Source: Providencia alcalifaciens DSM 30120 (GTDB lineage Bacteria > Pseudomonadota > Gammaproteobacteria > Enterobacterales > Enterobacteriaceae). From it: DNA of 64,000 bases. The stretch covers positions 1 to 64,000 of the forward strand of contig NZ_ABXW01000018.1 in NCBI RefSeq assembly GCF_000173415.1. The letters run 5' to 3'. The translations under genes were made by a program, and so were the position numbers. Position 1 is the stretch's first letter, and each line of letters opens with the position of its first letter. The notes below the pieces were generated by a model. That model saw only the letters and a list, made by a program, of their open reading frames with translations, made no database searches and was not told the origin of the DNA. This document shows, piece after piece, positions 48,036 through 59,405 of the stretch.

Positions 48036-49109
48036 CTAGCTACCTAAGCCCAGACGCTCGCCTGCATAGGAGCCATCTTGCACACGACGCCACCATGTTT
48101 CGTTGTTTAAATACCACAGTACCGTTTTACGGATACCAGATTCAAACGTTTCTTCAGGTGTCCAGCCTAATTCACGCTGGATTTTATCGGCGTCAATGGC
48201 ATAACGCATATCGTGACCAGGGCGGTCTTTCACATACGTAATTAAATCACGGTAATGCGTCACACCTTGAGGTTTCTGCGGATGCAACTCTTCGAGTAAT
48301 TCACAAATTGTTTCAACAACTTGGATATTACGGCGTTCGTTGTGCCCACCAATATTGTACGTTGAGCCCGGTTGCGCTTGAGTGGCAACTAAATGCAGTG
48401 CTCGAGCATGATCTTCCACAAACAGCCAGTCGCGAATTTGTTCGCCCTTGCCATACACTGGGAGTGGCTTACCAGAAATCGCGTTCAAAATAATCAATGG
48501 GATCAACTTCTCTGGGAAGTGATACGGACCATAGTTGTTCGAGCAGTTAGTGATCATGGTGGGTAAGCCATATGTTCTTTGCCATGCTCGGACTAAATGG
48601 TCGCTCGATGCTTTTGACGCTGAATATGGGCTACTTGGCGCATAAGGTGTTGTTTCTGTGAAGAAACCTTCTGGCCCGTCCAAATCCCCATACACTTCAT
48701 CAGTTGAAATGTGGTGGAAACGAAAAGCCGCTTTTTGGCTCTCTTCAAGTGCAGACCAATAATGGCGTGCTGCTTCTAACAGTGTATAAGTACCCACAAT
48801 GTTAGTTTCGATGAATGCCGCAGGACCATCAATAGAACGGTCAACATGGCTTTCTGCGGCTAAGTGCATCACCACATCTGGTTTGTGCTCAGCAAACACT
48901 TTATCCAGTGCTGTGCGGTCACAAATGTTTACTTGTTCAAAGGCATAGCGTTCGCTATTAGCAACTCCCGCTAATGACTCTAAATTGCCCGCATAAGTCA
49001 AGCAATCAACCACAATGGCATGGTCTTGTGTATTCTCAATCACGTGGCGAACAACGGCGGAGCCGATAAAACCGGCACCACCTGTAATTAAAATGCGTTT
49101 CAACGCCAT
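48036..49109 (-). CDS. rffG: dTDP-glucose 4,6-dehydratase RffG
   Basis: RffG makes dTDP-4-keto-6-deoxyglucose. It is an extended short-chain dehydrogenase with the Rossmann motif [12 protein letters not shown], the catalytic [12 protein letters not shown], and DEVYGDL. The ATG at 49109 has AAAGGAG and gives 357 residues; it overlaps wecC by ten bases. Confidence 0.96.
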   Translation of the reverse strand: MALKRILITGGAGFIGSAVVRHVIENTQDHAIVVDCLTYAGNLESLAGVANSERYAFEQVNICDRTALDKVFAEHKPDVVMHLAAESHVDRSIDGPAAFIETNIVGTYTLLEAARHYWSALEESQKAAFRFHHISTDEVYGDLDGPEGFFTETTPYAPSSPYSASKASSDHLVRAWQRTYGLPTMITNCSNNYGPYHFPEKLIPLIILNAISGKPLPVYGKGEQIRDWLFVEDHARALHLVATQAQPGSTYNIGGHNERRNIQVVETICELLEELHPQKPQGVTHYRDLITYVKDRPGHDMRYAIDADKIQRELGWTPEETFESGIRKTVLWYLNNETWWRRVQDGSYAGERLGLGS

Positions 49110-50362
49110 ACTCCTTTTGTATCCACAACCCATTTTTGAGGGATAGCAGAACCTTGGATACCTTTAAACAGGTTATGGTCAACCAACATTAGGATCACAT
49201 CAGCTTCGCTAACCGCTTTTTCAATTGAAACCAGTTCAGCAATGCCTTTCAGCGCTGTTGGTAACTCATCAATGTGCGGTTCAACTGCAAAAGTCTTACC
49301 TGGGTTCCAATTAGCAACCATCTTAGTGATGTGCATTGCAGGGCTTTCACGCAGGTCATCGATATTTGGTTTAAATGCCAAACCAAAGCAGGCGATTTTG
49401 ATTTCGCTCGCTTTTTTACCTGTTTCCGCTAAGCAGTCTGCGACAGCTGCTTTCACTTGATCCACCACCCAAATTGGTTTGCCATCGTTAACTAAACGCG
49501 CAGTGTGGATTAAACGAGATTGTTTTGGACTTTGCGCCACGATAAACCATGGGTCAACTGCGATGCAGTGACCACCCACGCCAGGACCTGGTTGCAGAAT
49601 GTTCACGCGAGGATGACGGTTCGCTAAGCTGATCAGTTCCCAGACATTGATATCTTGTTCTGCGCAAATCAGAGATAATTCGTTAGCAAATGCGATATTC
49701 ACATCACGGAAGCTGTTTTCCGTTAGCTTACACATTTCAGCCGTTCTTGAGTTAGTGATTACACACTCACCTTCTAAGAAGATATTGTACAGCTCGCTCG
49801 CTCGCAGAGATGATTTAGGCGTCATACCGCCGACAACACGGTCGTTTTTGATCAGCTCAACCATCACTTGACCTGGCAGTACACGCTCTGGGCAGTAAGC
49901 CACATCGATATCAGCCTGTTCACCTGCTTGGTGAGGGAAAGTTAAATCAGGACGTGCATCCGCTAACCACTGGGCCATCTGCTCGGTAGTCCCTACTGGA
50001 GAGGTTGACTCAAGGATCACTAAGTCGCCTTTCTTCAGGACTGGCGCGATAGACTCAGCTGCCGCTTTCACGTACACCAAATCAGGCTCGTGTTCACCTT
50101 TGAATGGTGTCGGAACGGCAATCAGGAATGCGTCTGCAGGTTGTGGCTTAGTGAAGGCTTTTAAGTGACCTTCTTCAACCGCTTTTTTCACCACTACGTC
50201 CAGCTCAGGTTCCACAATATGGATTTTACCTTGATTGATAGTGTCAACCGCATGCTGGTTAACATCTACGCCGACAACCTGCTTCTTACGAGATGCGAAG
50301 GCTGCCGCTGTTGGTAAACCGATATAACCAAGGCCGATAACAGAAATAGTTTCAAAACTCAT
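49100..50362 (-). CDS. wecC: UDP-N-acetyl-D-mannosamine dehydrogenase WecC
   Basis: WecC oxidises UDP-ManNAc to UDP-ManNAcA using NAD. It is a UDP-glucose/GDP-mannose dehydrogenase family member with [16 protein letters not shown] and the catalytic Cys in [16 protein letters not shown]. The ATG at 50362 has AGGTGA and gives 420 residues; it overlaps the wecB stop by four bases (ATGA). Confidence 0.96.
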   Translation of the reverse strand: MSFETISVIGLGYIGLPTAAAFASRKKQVVGVDVNQHAVDTINQGKIHIVEPELDVVVKKAVEEGHLKAFTKPQPADAFLIAVPTPFKGEHEPDLVYVKAAAESIAPVLKKGDLVILESTSPVGTTEQMAQWLADARPDLTFPHQAGEQADIDVAYCPERVLPGQVMVELIKNDRVVGGMTPKSSLRASELYNIFLEGECVITNSRTAEMCKLTENSFRDVNIAFANELSLICAEQDINVWELISLANRHPRVNILQPGPGVGGHCIAVDPWFIVAQSPKQSRLIHTARLVNDGKPIWVVDQVKAAVADCLAETGKKASEIKIACFGLAFKPNIDDLRESPAMHITKMVANWNPGKTFAVEPHIDELPTALKGIAELVSIEKAVSEADVILMLVDHNLFKGIQGSAIPQKWVVDTKGVWR

Positions 50363-51489
50363 AATTTCACCTGATTGCTTTTTAATGCTGCAAGAATACG
50401 CTGACAAGCATGACCATCACCATAAGGGTTATGTGCGCGGCTCATTTCGTGATATTCCGCTTCATCTGTCAGTAACCGATTAACTTCATTTACAATGGTT
50501 TGTGTATCTGTACCCACTAAACGAACTGTCCCTGCATCAACAGCTTCAGGGCGTTCGGTGGTATCTCTCATAACTAAAACAGGTTTGCCTAAAGATGGCG
50601 CCTCTTCTTGAATACCGCCGGAATCCGTTAAAATCAGATACGCGTGGTTCATCAAATAGACGAACGGTAGATATTCCTGAGGACTAATTAAGATAATATT
50701 ATCAATGCCATGCAGAATTCGTTTTACTGGTTCACTCACATTTGGGTTCAAGTGAACAGGGTAAACCACTTGAACATCAGGATGCGCTTGAGCGATATCC
50801 GCTAAGGCATGGCAAATACGCTCAAAACCACCACCAAAGCTTTCACGACGGTGACCCGTTACAAGGAGCATTTTTTTATTTGGGTCGATAAATGGGTAAT
50901 TTCCGGCTAATTCGGCCATCATATTTTGGTTACCCATCACCTTCTCTTTCACCCACAACAGCGCATCAATGACTGTATTGCCAGTCACAGAAATATGGCT
51001 ATCGGGAATAGATTCGTTGAGTAAGTTTTGGCGCGAGTTTTCTGTCGGCGCGAAATGGTACTGAGCAAGGTGCCCCGCAATTTTACGGTTACCTTCTTCT
51101 GGCCATGGCGAATAGAGGTTTCCTGTGCGCAGTCCAGCCTCAACATGCCCTACAGGGATGCGATGATAGAATGCCGCAAGGCTAGTTGCCATCGTCGTTG
51201 CAGTATCGCCATGAACAAGGACAACATCGGGTTGGAAATCTGCAAATACTGCCTTTAATCCTTCCAAAATACGGCAAGTAATGTCGGTTAAATCCTGACC
51301 TGGTTTCATAATATTGAGATCGTAATCGGGAGTGATCTCAAATAAGTTCAGTACTTGATCTAGCATTTCACGGTGCTGAGCGGTAACACACACTTTCGCT
51401 TCAAAATCTGCATCATCAGCAAGTGCATGAACCAATGGAGCCATTTTAATAGCTTCAGGTCGTGTGCCGAATACAGTCAATACTTTCAC
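50359..51489 (-). CDS. wecB: UDP-N-acetylglucosamine 2-epimerase WecB
   Basis: WecB makes UDP-ManNAc from UDP-GlcNAc. 376 residues with the GT-B fold and family residues: [16 protein letters not shown] at the N-terminus, [18 protein letters not shown] and [29 protein letters not shown]. It is translationally coupled to wecC. Confidence 0.97.
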   Translation of the reverse strand: MKVLTVFGTRPEAIKMAPLVHALADDADFEAKVCVTAQHREMLDQVLNLFEITPDYDLNIMKPGQDLTDITCRILEGLKAVFADFQPDVVLVHGDTATTMATSLAAFYHRIPVGHVEAGLRTGNLYSPWPEEGNRKIAGHLAQYHFAPTENSRQNLLNESIPDSHISVTGNTVIDALLWVKEKVMGNQNMMAELAGNYPFIDPNKKMLLVTGHRRESFGGGFERICHALADIAQAHPDVQVVYPVHLNPNVSEPVKRILHGIDNIILISPQEYLPFVYLMNHAYLILTDSGGIQEEAPSLGKPVLVMRDTTERPEAVDAGTVRLVGTDTQTIVNEVNRLLTDEAEYHEMSRAHNPYGDGHACQRILAALKSNQVKL

Positions 51490-51585
51490 AGTGACTCTCT
51501 TATATTTTCTTCGCAGTTTACTGCTTTATTTAGTTTTAATGATGCAATCTCGCCACCGACCTTTCCGTCAGTGGCGAGTAAGACA

Positions 51586-52644
51586 TTACGATGGGCGACG
51601 GCGAGACAGTACCACTCCGGCACCTACTAACACACCAATTGCACCCCACAGAACCGCAATGAATGCTCTGCGCGGACTATCGCGTTTGATTGGATCTTCA
51701 GGAGTTCGCAGATAACGATACGCGTGAAAATTATCTTGAAGAGCTGGACCAACATCTAGTGTCGCTAGCATCGCAACATTTTGGTCATAATCCGTATCAA
51801 AATCAGGACCTGTTGCTTTTAAAGTCTCGATTTGAGCTTGCAGTAATGGAACCCCTAACATGAACATTTTTGAGTCAGGAATTTCATCTACTGGCGCAGT
51901 CGTTTGATTACGAGAGATACCTTGTTTTTCAGCAACTTTAAGTGCTTGCTCAAGGCTGTTTAGACGACGATCATACGCTGCATTTGCCACCATGGCTTCA
52001 CGCTTGACCAACGCTTTCATAGATTGGGTTTTTGTTGCCCAAGCCCCTTCCAACTCATCATTCAGGTTGGTGGTTGCACGTTGATTAGCAAACTCAATAT
52101 ATTCGCGTAATAGCTGATTAGAATCAGTCGCTGTTTCAGCCACTAACTTCACACTATCTGTTGGGTTTTTGAGTGCATCTGCCGGTGTATACTCAATGTT
52201 GTTGATCAATTCATCCAACAAGGCAGCATCTGCTTTCGGGTCATTTTCCAAACGTTGCTTATAATACTCAGTACCTAACCAAAACTGGCGACGAGTATCG
52301 TAAGAGCCTAATTGTTTGGTAAATTCTTCATAAGCTTCTTTCGCAATGGTGGGTAACTGTCCTTCTTGCCCTACGACATTAATGCGAGAATCAAGGTTGC
52401 GCAGAAACTGTTGCTGAGAATAATAACTTCCCAGATTGTTCACAGTTGGTAGATCCGTGATAGCCGTTGTACTCCACTTCGGCTGCATAAAATAGGATGC
52501 TCCCAGTGCAATCGCAGCAAAAATCACTGCACATGCGACGATCCAAATTTTACCCTGCCATAATGAACGGCATAAATCACGAATATCTAACTCCGCTTCA
52601 ATCGGAGTTTGATGCTGACTAGGTTGTGTTTCTGAGTTATTCAC
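51586..52644 (-). CDS. wzzE: ECA chain-length regulator WzzE
   Basis: WzzE sets ECA chain length and cyclic ECA formation. 352 residues of the polysaccharide co-polymerase family 1: membrane spans at about 33-52 and 328-347 flank a large periplasmic domain, and the Pro-rich region before the second span reads RTPEDPIKRDSPRRAF. It lies between wecA and wecB, about 30 and 96 bp from each. Confidence 0.95.
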   Translation of the reverse strand: MNNSETQPSQHQTPIEAELDIRDLCRSLWQGKIWIVACAVIFAAIALGASYFMQPKWSTTAITDLPTVNNLGSYYSQQQFLRNLDSRINVVGQEGQLPTIAKEAYEEFTKQLGSYDTRRQFWLGTEYYKQRLENDPKADAALLDELINNIEYTPADALKNPTDSVKLVAETATDSNQLLREYIEFANQRATTNLNDELEGAWATKTQSMKALVKREAMVANAAYDRRLNSLEQALKVAEKQGISRNQTTAPVDEIPDSKMFMLGVPLLQAQIETLKATGPDFDTDYDQNVAMLATLDVGPALQDNFHAYRYLRTPEDPIKRDSPRRAFIAVLWGAIGVLVGAGVVLSRRRPS

Positions 52645-52673
52645 TGCACAGAACCTCTATAGTTCGTTTGTCT

Positions 52674-53759
52674 TTACCGGACCGCACTCTTACGCGCACG
52701 ACGTCTAATTCGTTTGATAAAACGGGCGACTTTCCATGCTCGTTTGATGCAGTAACCATACATCATAAATACAAGCAAAAATAATGCCAACATTACCCAT
52801 TCTGGGATGAATGATATGCGTTCGCCAAGAATACCAATGCACGCAAGTATTGCCGCAGCCAATGTGATGATTACAAATGCCCCTTTCGGGGTAAATCCTG
52901 AACGCATAATCAAGTGATGAATATGCTGACGATCCGGTGAAAATGGACTCATCCCTTTACGAATACGGCGGTACATAATTGCCACCATATCCATAAGCGG
53001 AATAGCAATAATCCATAATGCAGTCACAGGATTAATTGGATGAACATCTTCTTGCGTCGATGCAACCAAGATCCAAATAATGGTGAAACCAATCAAAGTA
53101 CTTCCCGCATCGCCCATGAACACTTTAAATCGACGACCTAAAACACCTAGGTTCAGCAGGATATAAGGAAGAATAGCCGCTATAAACGCAAAACACCAAA
53201 ACGCTAACGCGTAGTTACCATTTTGATACAGTAAGAAACCTAAAGCACCGAAAGAGACCGAAGACAGGCCGCCTAACAGACCATCAATACCATCAACCAT
53301 GTTGAAAGCATTGATTGCAGCCCAAACAGCAAATAGGGTCACAATGTAACCAAATGGTCCAAGCACCAGTTCCCAAGGACCGAATGCATGCCCCAGTGAC
53401 TCTAATGAGAGCCCGCCTGCCGTCATCATCACGACAGCAACAATAGCCTGAACGCCAGCGCGTAATTTCACGCTAATGTCGAATCTATCATCCAGTGCAC
53501 CAACGAACACTAAGAGCCCAGCACAAGCGATATATAACCACTTATGGGGAATGTATTCTTCCGTGATCATAAACGAGAAGCAAACGCCAAAGAAAACAGA
53601 GATCCCTCCAACGAGAGGTACCAATCCTACGTGTTTCTTCCTGAAATTCGGTTTATCAACCAAGCCAATTTTTTTTGCCACAATACGTGCGACAAAAATA
53701 AAAGCTAAGGTAAACAAAAAGACATAGAAGAGATTACTCATAAAGTGTGTGCTATCCAC
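52674..53759 (-). CDS. wecA: UDP-GlcNAc:undecaprenyl-P GlcNAc-1-P transferase WecA
   Basis: WecA starts ECA (and many O-antigens) by making GlcNAc-PP-undecaprenol. 361 residues with eleven membrane spans; the Mg-binding Asp pair is in LDDRFD, the catalytic region in NMVDGIDGLLGG and FMGDAGST, and the C-terminal His motif in DRQHIHHLIMRSG. It is the tunicamycin-sensitive PNPT family. It heads the ECA operon. Confidence 0.96.
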   Translation of the reverse strand: MDSTHFMSNLFYVFLFTLAFIFVARIVAKKIGLVDKPNFRKKHVGLVPLVGGISVFFGVCFSFMITEEYIPHKWLYIACAGLLVFVGALDDRFDISVKLRAGVQAIVAVVMMTAGGLSLESLGHAFGPWELVLGPFGYIVTLFAVWAAINAFNMVDGIDGLLGGLSSVSFGALGFLLYQNGNYALAFWCFAFIAAILPYILLNLGVLGRRFKVFMGDAGSTLIGFTIIWILVASTQEDVHPINPVTALWIIAIPLMDMVAIMYRRIRKGMSPFSPDRQHIHHLIMRSGFTPKGAFVIITLAAAILACIGILGERISFIPEWVMLALFLLVFMMYGYCIKRAWKVARFIKRIRRRARKSAVR

Positions 53760-54277
53760 TGTTCTACTCTCTTATATTTCTATCTAACTTTTAAACACTA
53801 ACAATCTGGGTTGCTGTGATAAAGTACCGCGCCAACATAGTATCCGAGCAAAAAAATCGTACACTAAAACAGAATCATTCTTTTTTTGATATGCACAAAA
53901 CATGCCGAAAAGTACAATAAGGCGTAAATAGTTTTGCGTTACAAACTTACCTTAACGATTTTATCCTTTAACATTGCAAGATGCATGCCATAAAAAACAA
54001 TCTCAACCTGATTAGTCGACTTTTACCATCAATTTTTATCTAACCGAGTAAATATCAGTCATTGAGTAAATTTAAGTATAAAAATTAATCTAGAAAATAC
54101 CATCTTCTTATGAATAATCTAGCATCCGTTTATTATTTCATTTTACTCATGAATAAAGTAATTTGTGCTCATATTGTTAAATAATAAAGACTATTATTTT
54201 ATGAGCGTTCATAACATACGGATAAAAAAATAGGCGCCCTATTAGAGCGCCTATTTCTATACTTATAATCCTAACGA
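53760..54277. other. Intergenic region between rho and wecA
   Basis: About 0.5 kb of AT-rich sequence without a recognisable gene. It contains the rho terminator at its rho end and must hold the wecA promoter and any upstream leader. No conserved operator or structured RNA is evident to me. Confidence 0.6.
54224..54256 (-). terminator. Terminator of rho
   Basis: On the minus strand AAATAGGCGC pairs with GCGCCTATTT around a 9-nt loop and is followed by a run of T. It follows the rho stop by about 20 bp. Confidence 0.9.
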
Positions 54278-55537
54278 TTATGCTCTTTTCATGAAGTCAA
54301 AGAACTCTTCGTTAGTTTTTGTCATTGCTAATTTGCTGATAAGGAATTCCATCGCATCGATTTCGCCCATTGGGTGAATAATCTTGCGTAGAATCCACAT
54401 TTTTTGCAGCTCATCTTGGGAAGTGAGCAGCTCTTCTTTACGTGTACCTGAACGATTGTAATCAATTGCAGGGAAGACGCGTTTTTCAGCAATTTTACGA
54501 GACAGGTGTAATTCCATGTTACCTGTTCCTTTAAATTCTTCGTAGATAACTTCATCCATTTTCGAGCCAGTATCAACCAGCGCGGTTGCGATGATAGTTA
54601 AACTACCGCCTTCCTCAACGTTACGAGCAGCACCGAAGAAACGTTTCGGACGATGTAATGCGTTTGCGTCCACACCCCCCGTCAGAACTTTACCTGATGA
54701 AGGCACAACGGTGTTGTATGCACGAGCAAGACGAGTAATGGAATCCAGTAAGATGATAACGTCTTTTTTATGTTCAACTAGACGTTTCGCTTTCTCGATA
54801 ACCATCTCAGCAACTTGAACGTGGCGTGCAGCTGGCTCATCAAATGTTGAAGCAATCACTTCACCTTTAACAAGGCGTTGCATCTCGGTAACTTCTTCCG
54901 GACGCTCATCGATCAGCAGAACCATCAATACACAATCAGGATAGTTGTGAGCAATGTTAGCCGCAATATTTTGCAGTAACATTGTTTTACCCGCTTTCGG
55001 TGGTGCAACGATCAGACCACGTTGTCCACGACCGATTGGTGCGGCTAAATCTAATACACGAGCGGTTAAATCTTCAGTAGAACCATTACCACGTTCCATG
55101 CGCAGACGATTATTAGCATGTAACGGAGTTAAGTTTTCAAAAAGGATTTTGCTGCGGGCGTTTTCAGGTTTGTCGAAGTTAACTTCGTTAACTTTTAAGA
55201 GGGCAAAGTAACGTTCACCTTCTTTCGGGGGACGGATTTTACCTGAAATGGTATCGCCTGTGCGTAGGTTAAAACGGCGAATTTGACTAGGAGAAACATA
55301 GATATCATCAGGACCTGCGAGGTAAGAACTGTCTGCTGAACGGAGGAAACCAAATCCATCCTGCAATATTTCCAGTACGCCATCGCCGAAAATATCTTCT
55401 CCACTTTTAGCATGCTGCTTCAAAATCGAGAAAATAATATCCTGCTTTCTCATACGGGCTAAGTTCTCTAGCCCCATGTTTTCGCCTAACGTAATCAGTT
55501 CTGATACTGGCGTATTTTTTAATTCGGTAAGATTCAT
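54278..55537 (-). CDS. rho: Transcription termination factor Rho
   Basis: The hexameric RNA-dependent ATPase that ends untranslated transcripts. 419 residues, as in E. coli: N-terminal RNA-binding cold-shock fold ([20 protein letters not shown]), Walker [15 protein letters not shown], Walker [16 protein letters not shown], and the Q and R loops [14 protein letters not shown]. The upstream 585 bp include an 18-bp perfect tandem duplication in the 5' leader. The ribosome-binding site is weak; autogenous control is known in E. coli. Confidence 0.97.
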   Translation of the reverse strand: MNLTELKNTPVSELITLGENMGLENLARMRKQDIIFSILKQHAKSGEDIFGDGVLEILQDGFGFLRSADSSYLAGPDDIYVSPSQIRRFNLRTGDTISGKIRPPKEGERYFALLKVNEVNFDKPENARSKILFENLTPLHANNRLRMERGNGSTEDLTARVLDLAAPIGRGQRGLIVAPPKAGKTMLLQNIAANIAHNYPDCVLMVLLIDERPEEVTEMQRLVKGEVIASTFDEPAARHVQVAEMVIEKAKRLVEHKKDVIILLDSITRLARAYNTVVPSSGKVLTGGVDANALHRPKRFFGAARNVEEGGSLTIIATALVDTGSKMDEVIYEEFKGTGNMELHLSRKIAEKRVFPAIDYNRSGTRKEELLTSQDELQKMWILRKIIHPMGEIDAMEFLISKLAMTKTNEEFFDFMKRA

Positions 55538-56122
55538 AATGGTGGGTTCTTTAACTCGGGGTATTTCTCGAACTATGAACGTAAATTGGAGGCAACTTTT
55601 ATAGTGAACCTATGAAGTATAGTGAACCTATGAAGTGCCAGTTTAACTTTATAGTGCCCTGTTGATAGATATGGATTCATAACCAACAACAATGCATTAA
55701 AATCTGTGCTAGCTACAACTAATATTGCTGTGAAGGTGCTGTGACTAACGAAAGCGTTATTATCATCGAGATGATATGCTGCATATTATTAGAAACGTAA
55801 TCAATATTAGCAATAGTTTTTTATACATTTTAGGACAACATCTTATCCCTAATACAGACCATTTACCTTATTCAAGACTTAAGTCACAGTGATACAACCA
55901 TGGATTTATCAACTTTAGATTAGTCATAAGTCACGCTAAAATTGTCACTGAACAGAACTGTAAGCTAGACGGTTAAGAAAAGAGCAAAGGAAAATAAGGT
56001 AAATCTTATGGGTACTCTATGAGGAATGCGGATAACTTATCATGCTTAAATGGGGACGTCTAGCGGCTCTCTATATAAAATAAATGCGCCGCTAAACGTT
56101 TTGGCTTATATAAAGCTATAAC
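55538..56122 (-). other. rho leader and trxA-rho intergenic region
   Basis: About 0.6 kb without a convincing gene. It corresponds to the long rho leader of E. coli, which carries the rhoL leader peptide and attenuation sites; I see no obvious rhoL. The 18-bp tandem repeat at 55601-55636 lies 64-99 bp upstream of the rho start. A hairpin with arms AGCGGC/GCCGCT near 56062-56094 lies just after trxA. Confidence 0.6.
55601..55636. repeat. Perfect 18-bp tandem duplication in the rho leader
   Basis: ATAGTGAACCTATGAAGT occurs twice back to back (55601-55618 and 55619-55636). A third, partial copy of its first six bases (ATAGTG) follows at 55651. It lies in the 5' untranslated region of rho. Confidence 0.9.
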
Positions 56123-56449
56123 TTACAGATTTTCGTCTAGAAATTCTTTCAGTTGAGTTTTAGATAATGCGCCAACTTTAGTTGCTGCTACACTACCGTT
56201 TTTGAATAATAGAAGTGTAGGAATACCACGAATACCAAATTTTGGTGCCGTTGCTGGATTATTATCAATATTCAGTTTTGCGATGGTCACTTTGCCTGTA
56301 TATTCTTCAGCAACTTCATCCAAAATAGGTGCGATCATTTTACAAGGACCACACCATTCTGCCCAGAAGTCTACCAGAATTGGTGAATTTGCATTTAGAA
56401 CGTCTGATTCAAAACTCGCATCAGTAATATGTTTAATTTTGTCGCTCAT
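56123..56449 (-). CDS. trxA: Thioredoxin 1
   Basis: The main cytoplasmic thiol-disulfide reductase, also a processivity factor for T7-type phage polymerases. 108 residues from the ATG at 56449, which has GGAG upstream and aligns with E. coli; the frame stays open 42 bp further. The active site is WCGPCK (C33, C36), with the cis-Pro in GIPTLLLF. It precedes rho and is divergent from rhlB. Confidence 0.97.
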   Translation of the reverse strand: MSDKIKHITDASFESDVLNANSPILVDFWAEWCGPCKMIAPILDEVAEEYTGKVTIAKLNIDNNPATAPKFGIRGIPTLLLFKNGSVAATKVGALSKTQLKEFLDENL

Positions 56450-56566
56450 GTTGTACTCCAAAGGATCATTTTTACAGACATAGTGTAACATTAATTGGCG
56501 GCAGTATGCTTTATTTCAAAAGATACACTTTCGTAAACCAACCGATAACTGATATTCTAACATACT

Positions 56567-57853
56567 ATGAGTAAAGCACACTTGACAGAAAAGAAGTTTT
56601 CCGACTTCGCATTGCACCCAAAAGTCATTGAAGCACTTAACAAAAAAGGCTTCAACTTTTGCACGCCTATTCAGGCGTCTACCCTGCCTTATACTGTCGA
56701 AGGCAAAGATGTTGCGGGGCAAGCGCAAACAGGTACAGGTAAAACGTTAGCATTTCTAACGTCTACATTTCATTTTCTCTTAACTCACCCAGCTATTGAA
56801 GGGAAAAAAACCAATCAGCCACGTGCGCTGATCATGGCTCCTACTCGCGAATTAGCGGTGCAGATTTATTCCGACGCGAAAGAATTAGCAGAGTACACCG
56901 GTTTAAAAATGGGTCTAGCCTATGGTGGTGATGGCTACGACGAACAATTACGCGTATTACAAGACGGCGTTGATATTCTCATCGGAACAACAGGTCGTCT
57001 GATTGATTATGCCAAACAAGGCCACGTTGATTTAGCGGCTATCCAAGTTATTGTATTGGATGAAGCGGACCGTATGTATGACCTTGGTTTTATTAAAGAT
57101 ATTCGTTGGTTATTCCGTCGCATGCCTAGCGCAACGGATAGACTAAATTTACTGTTCTCCGCAACACTCTCTTACCGCGTGAGAGAATTAGCATTCGAAC
57201 AAATGAACAGTCCAGAATATATCGAAGTTGAACCGCTGCAAAAAACAGGTCACCGCATTAAAGAAGAACTGTTTTATCCATCCAATGAAGAAAAAATGCG
57301 TCTGCTGCAAACGCTGCTTGAAGAAGAGTGGCCTGAGCGCTGTATTATTTTCGCAAATACCAAGCATCGTTGTGATGATATTTGGGCTCACCTTGCTGCC
57401 GACGGTCACCGTGTAGGATTACTCACAGGTGATGTCGCACAGAAAAAACGCCTGCGTATTTTAGAACAGTTCACCCAAGGTCAGATTGATATCTTGGTTG
57501 CGACTGACGTTGCCGCTCGCGGACTACACATTCCATCAGTAACTCATGTCTTTAACTATGATTTACCTGACGATTGTGAAGACTATGTACACCGCATCGG
57601 ACGTACTGGTCGTGCAGGTGAAAGCGGAAACTCCATCAGCTTAGCTTGTGAAGAATACGCACTGAATTTACCTGCAATTGAAGAATATATTCAGCACTCC
57701 ATCCCTGTCAGTAAATACAACAGTGATGCACTCCTGAGCGACCTACCGGCACCGAAACGCCGCCATCGTCCGCGCCCAAGTGGTCCACGCCGCAATTCAA
57801 ATGCACCGCGTCGCCATAATGGTCCACGTAATAACCATAAACGTGCAGGCTGA
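56567..57853 (+). CDS. rhlB: DEAD-box RNA helicase RhlB
   Basis: RhlB unwinds structured RNA for the RNase E degradosome. 428 residues with the Q motif [14 protein letters not shown], Walker [13 protein letters not shown] in [11 protein letters not shown] in LFSATLS, and [10 protein letters not shown]. The Arg/Asn-rich tail ([17 protein letters not shown]) is an RNA-binding extension. It is divergent from trxA and is followed by gppA after 11 bp. Confidence 0.96.
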   Translation: MSKAHLTEKKFSDFALHPKVIEALNKKGFNFCTPIQASTLPYTVEGKDVAGQAQTGTGKTLAFLTSTFHFLLTHPAIEGKKTNQPRALIMAPTRELAVQIYSDAKELAEYTGLKMGLAYGGDGYDEQLRVLQDGVDILIGTTGRLIDYAKQGHVDLAAIQVIVLDEADRMYDLGFIKDIRWLFRRMPSATDRLNLLFSATLSYRVRELAFEQMNSPEYIEVEPLQKTGHRIKEELFYPSNEEKMRLLQTLLEEEWPERCIIFANTKHRCDDIWAHLAADGHRVGLLTGDVAQKKRLRILEQFTQGQIDILVATDVAARGLHIPSVTHVFNYDLPDDCEDYVHRIGRTGRAGESGNSISLACEEYALNLPAIEEYIQHSIPVSKYNSDALLSDLPAPKRRHRPRPSGPRRNSNAPRRHNGPRNNHKRAG

Positions 57854-57864
57854 GTAAATACCCT

Positions 57865-59367
57865 ATGCTGAAATCTTCTTCTCTGTATGCTGCTATCGAT
57901 TTGGGTTCCAACAGCTTTCATATGCTGGTTGTTCGTGAAACCGCCGGTAGCATTCAGATTATTTCTCGGGTTAAACGAAAAGTTCGTCTGGCTGCTGGCT
58001 TAGATAAAAATAATATTTTATCTGAGCAAGCCATGGAGCGAGGCTGGCAATGCCTGCGCCTTTTTTCTGAACATCTGCAAGATATTCCTAACTCGCAAAT
58101 TCGAGTTGTAGCAACCGCAACGTTACGCCTTGCTAAAAATGCCGATGTTTTTATTGAAAAAGCTAGCCAAATCCTCGGTAATCCCGTGAGAGTCATCCAA
58201 GGAGAAGAAGAAGCTCGCTTGATTTATCAAGGCGTCGCCCACACGACTGGGGGACCAGAACAACGCTTAGTGGTTGATATTGGCGGCGGTAGCACTGAAC
58301 TTGTCACCGGCACAGGCGCCAAAGCACAGTTGCTCTATAGCCTTGAGATGGGTTGCGTCACTTGGCTTGAACGTTATTTCAGCGATAGAACGCTGACAGA
58401 AGAAAATTTTGCTCAAGCAGAAGCGGCGGCTCAACACGTTGTTGCGCCTATCGCAGATGCGCTTAAAAATCACGGTTGGAAAATTTGCGTCGGCGCATCA
58501 GGTACGGTACAAGCAATTCAGGAAATTATGATTGCCCAAGGAATGGATGAACTCATCACCCTCGGGAAATTACAGCAGCTGAAACACAAAGCTATCCAAT
58601 GTCATAAGTTGGAAGAGCTTGAAATCGAAGGGCTCACTTTTGAACGCGCCCTCGTTTTTCCAAGCGGTTTATCTATTTTGATCGCTATTTTCAAAGCCCT
58701 AAATATCGAGAATATGACGCTAGCCGGTGGTGCTCTTCGTGAAGGGCTAGTATATGGCATGCTTGAACTGCCTATTGAGCAAGATATTCGTGCTCGCACA
58801 CTGCGCAACATTCAACGCCGCTTCCTTGTTGATATCGAGCAAGCTGGTCGAGTACGCCAGCTCGCTGAACACTTTTATCTTCAGGTTGCCAAAGAGTGGG
58901 AATTAGATAGCCGTTGCCGCGATTTATTATCCAGCGCTTGTGCATTACATGAAATCGGGCTGAGTGTTGATTTCCGTAAAGGTCCTGAGCATGCGAGTTA
59001 TTTGATTACTCATCTTGATCTTCCGGGCTTCACCCCTGCGCAAAAACGCTTTCTTGCTGTTCTTCTCAAAAACCAGCAAGGTCAAATTGACCTTTCATCT
59101 TTGAGTCAACAAAACGCACTCCCAATTCAGCAAACCTATGCATTGTGTCGTTTATTACGCTTAGCCATTATTTTTGCGAGCCGTAGGCGAGACGATACAT
59201 TACCAGCATTGCGCCTGAATGCGGACGGTCAAAATTTAACAATTGCTCTGCCATATCGCTGGCTTGCTGAACATCCTCTACGTGCAGAAAATTTACAGCA
59301 AGAAGTTCAATGGCAAGGGTATGTAAATTGGCAATTAGCACTAGAAGAACGCAATAGCTCCAATTGA
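57865..59367 (+). CDS. gppA: Guanosine pentaphosphate phosphohydrolase GppA
   Basis: GppA converts pppGpp to ppGpp and also degrades polyphosphate. It belongs to the Ppx/GppA actin-fold family: [44 protein letters not shown] and an HD-like C-terminal domain. 500 residues, near E. coli (494). It follows rhlB closely. Confidence 0.95.
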   Translation: MLKSSSLYAAIDLGSNSFHMLVVRETAGSIQIISRVKRKVRLAAGLDKNNILSEQAMERGWQCLRLFSEHLQDIPNSQIRVVATATLRLAKNADVFIEKASQILGNPVRVIQGEEEARLIYQGVAHTTGGPEQRLVVDIGGGSTELVTGTGAKAQLLYSLEMGCVTWLERYFSDRTLTEENFAQAEAAAQHVVAPIADALKNHGWKICVGASGTVQAIQEIMIAQGMDELITLGKLQQLKHKAIQCHKLEELEIEGLTFERALVFPSGLSILIAIFKALNIENMTLAGGALREGLVYGMLELPIEQDIRARTLRNIQRRFLVDIEQAGRVRQLAEHFYLQVAKEWELDSRCRDLLSSACALHEIGLSVDFRKGPEHASYLITHLDLPGFTPAQKRFLAVLLKNQQGQIDLSSLSQQNALPIQQTYALCRLLRLAIIFASRRRDDTLPALRLNADGQNLTIALPYRWLAEHPLRAENLQQEVQWQGYVNWQLALEERNSSN

Positions 59368-59374
59368 TAACACG

Positions 59375-59400
59375 ATGTTCCCACCAGCTCGTGGGAACAT
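59375..59400. terminator. Convergent terminator between gppA and rep
   Basis: ATGTTCCCAC pairs with GTGGGAACAT around CAGCTC, exactly between the two convergent stop codons. T tracts are short on both sides. Confidence 0.7.
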
Positions 59401-59405
59401 ACCCG

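Noticed and set aside
57691-57921. Arg/Gly-rich minus-strand proteins opposite the end of rhlB
   Set aside because: They mirror the repetitive Arg/Asn codons of the RhlB tail and have no ribosome-binding site.
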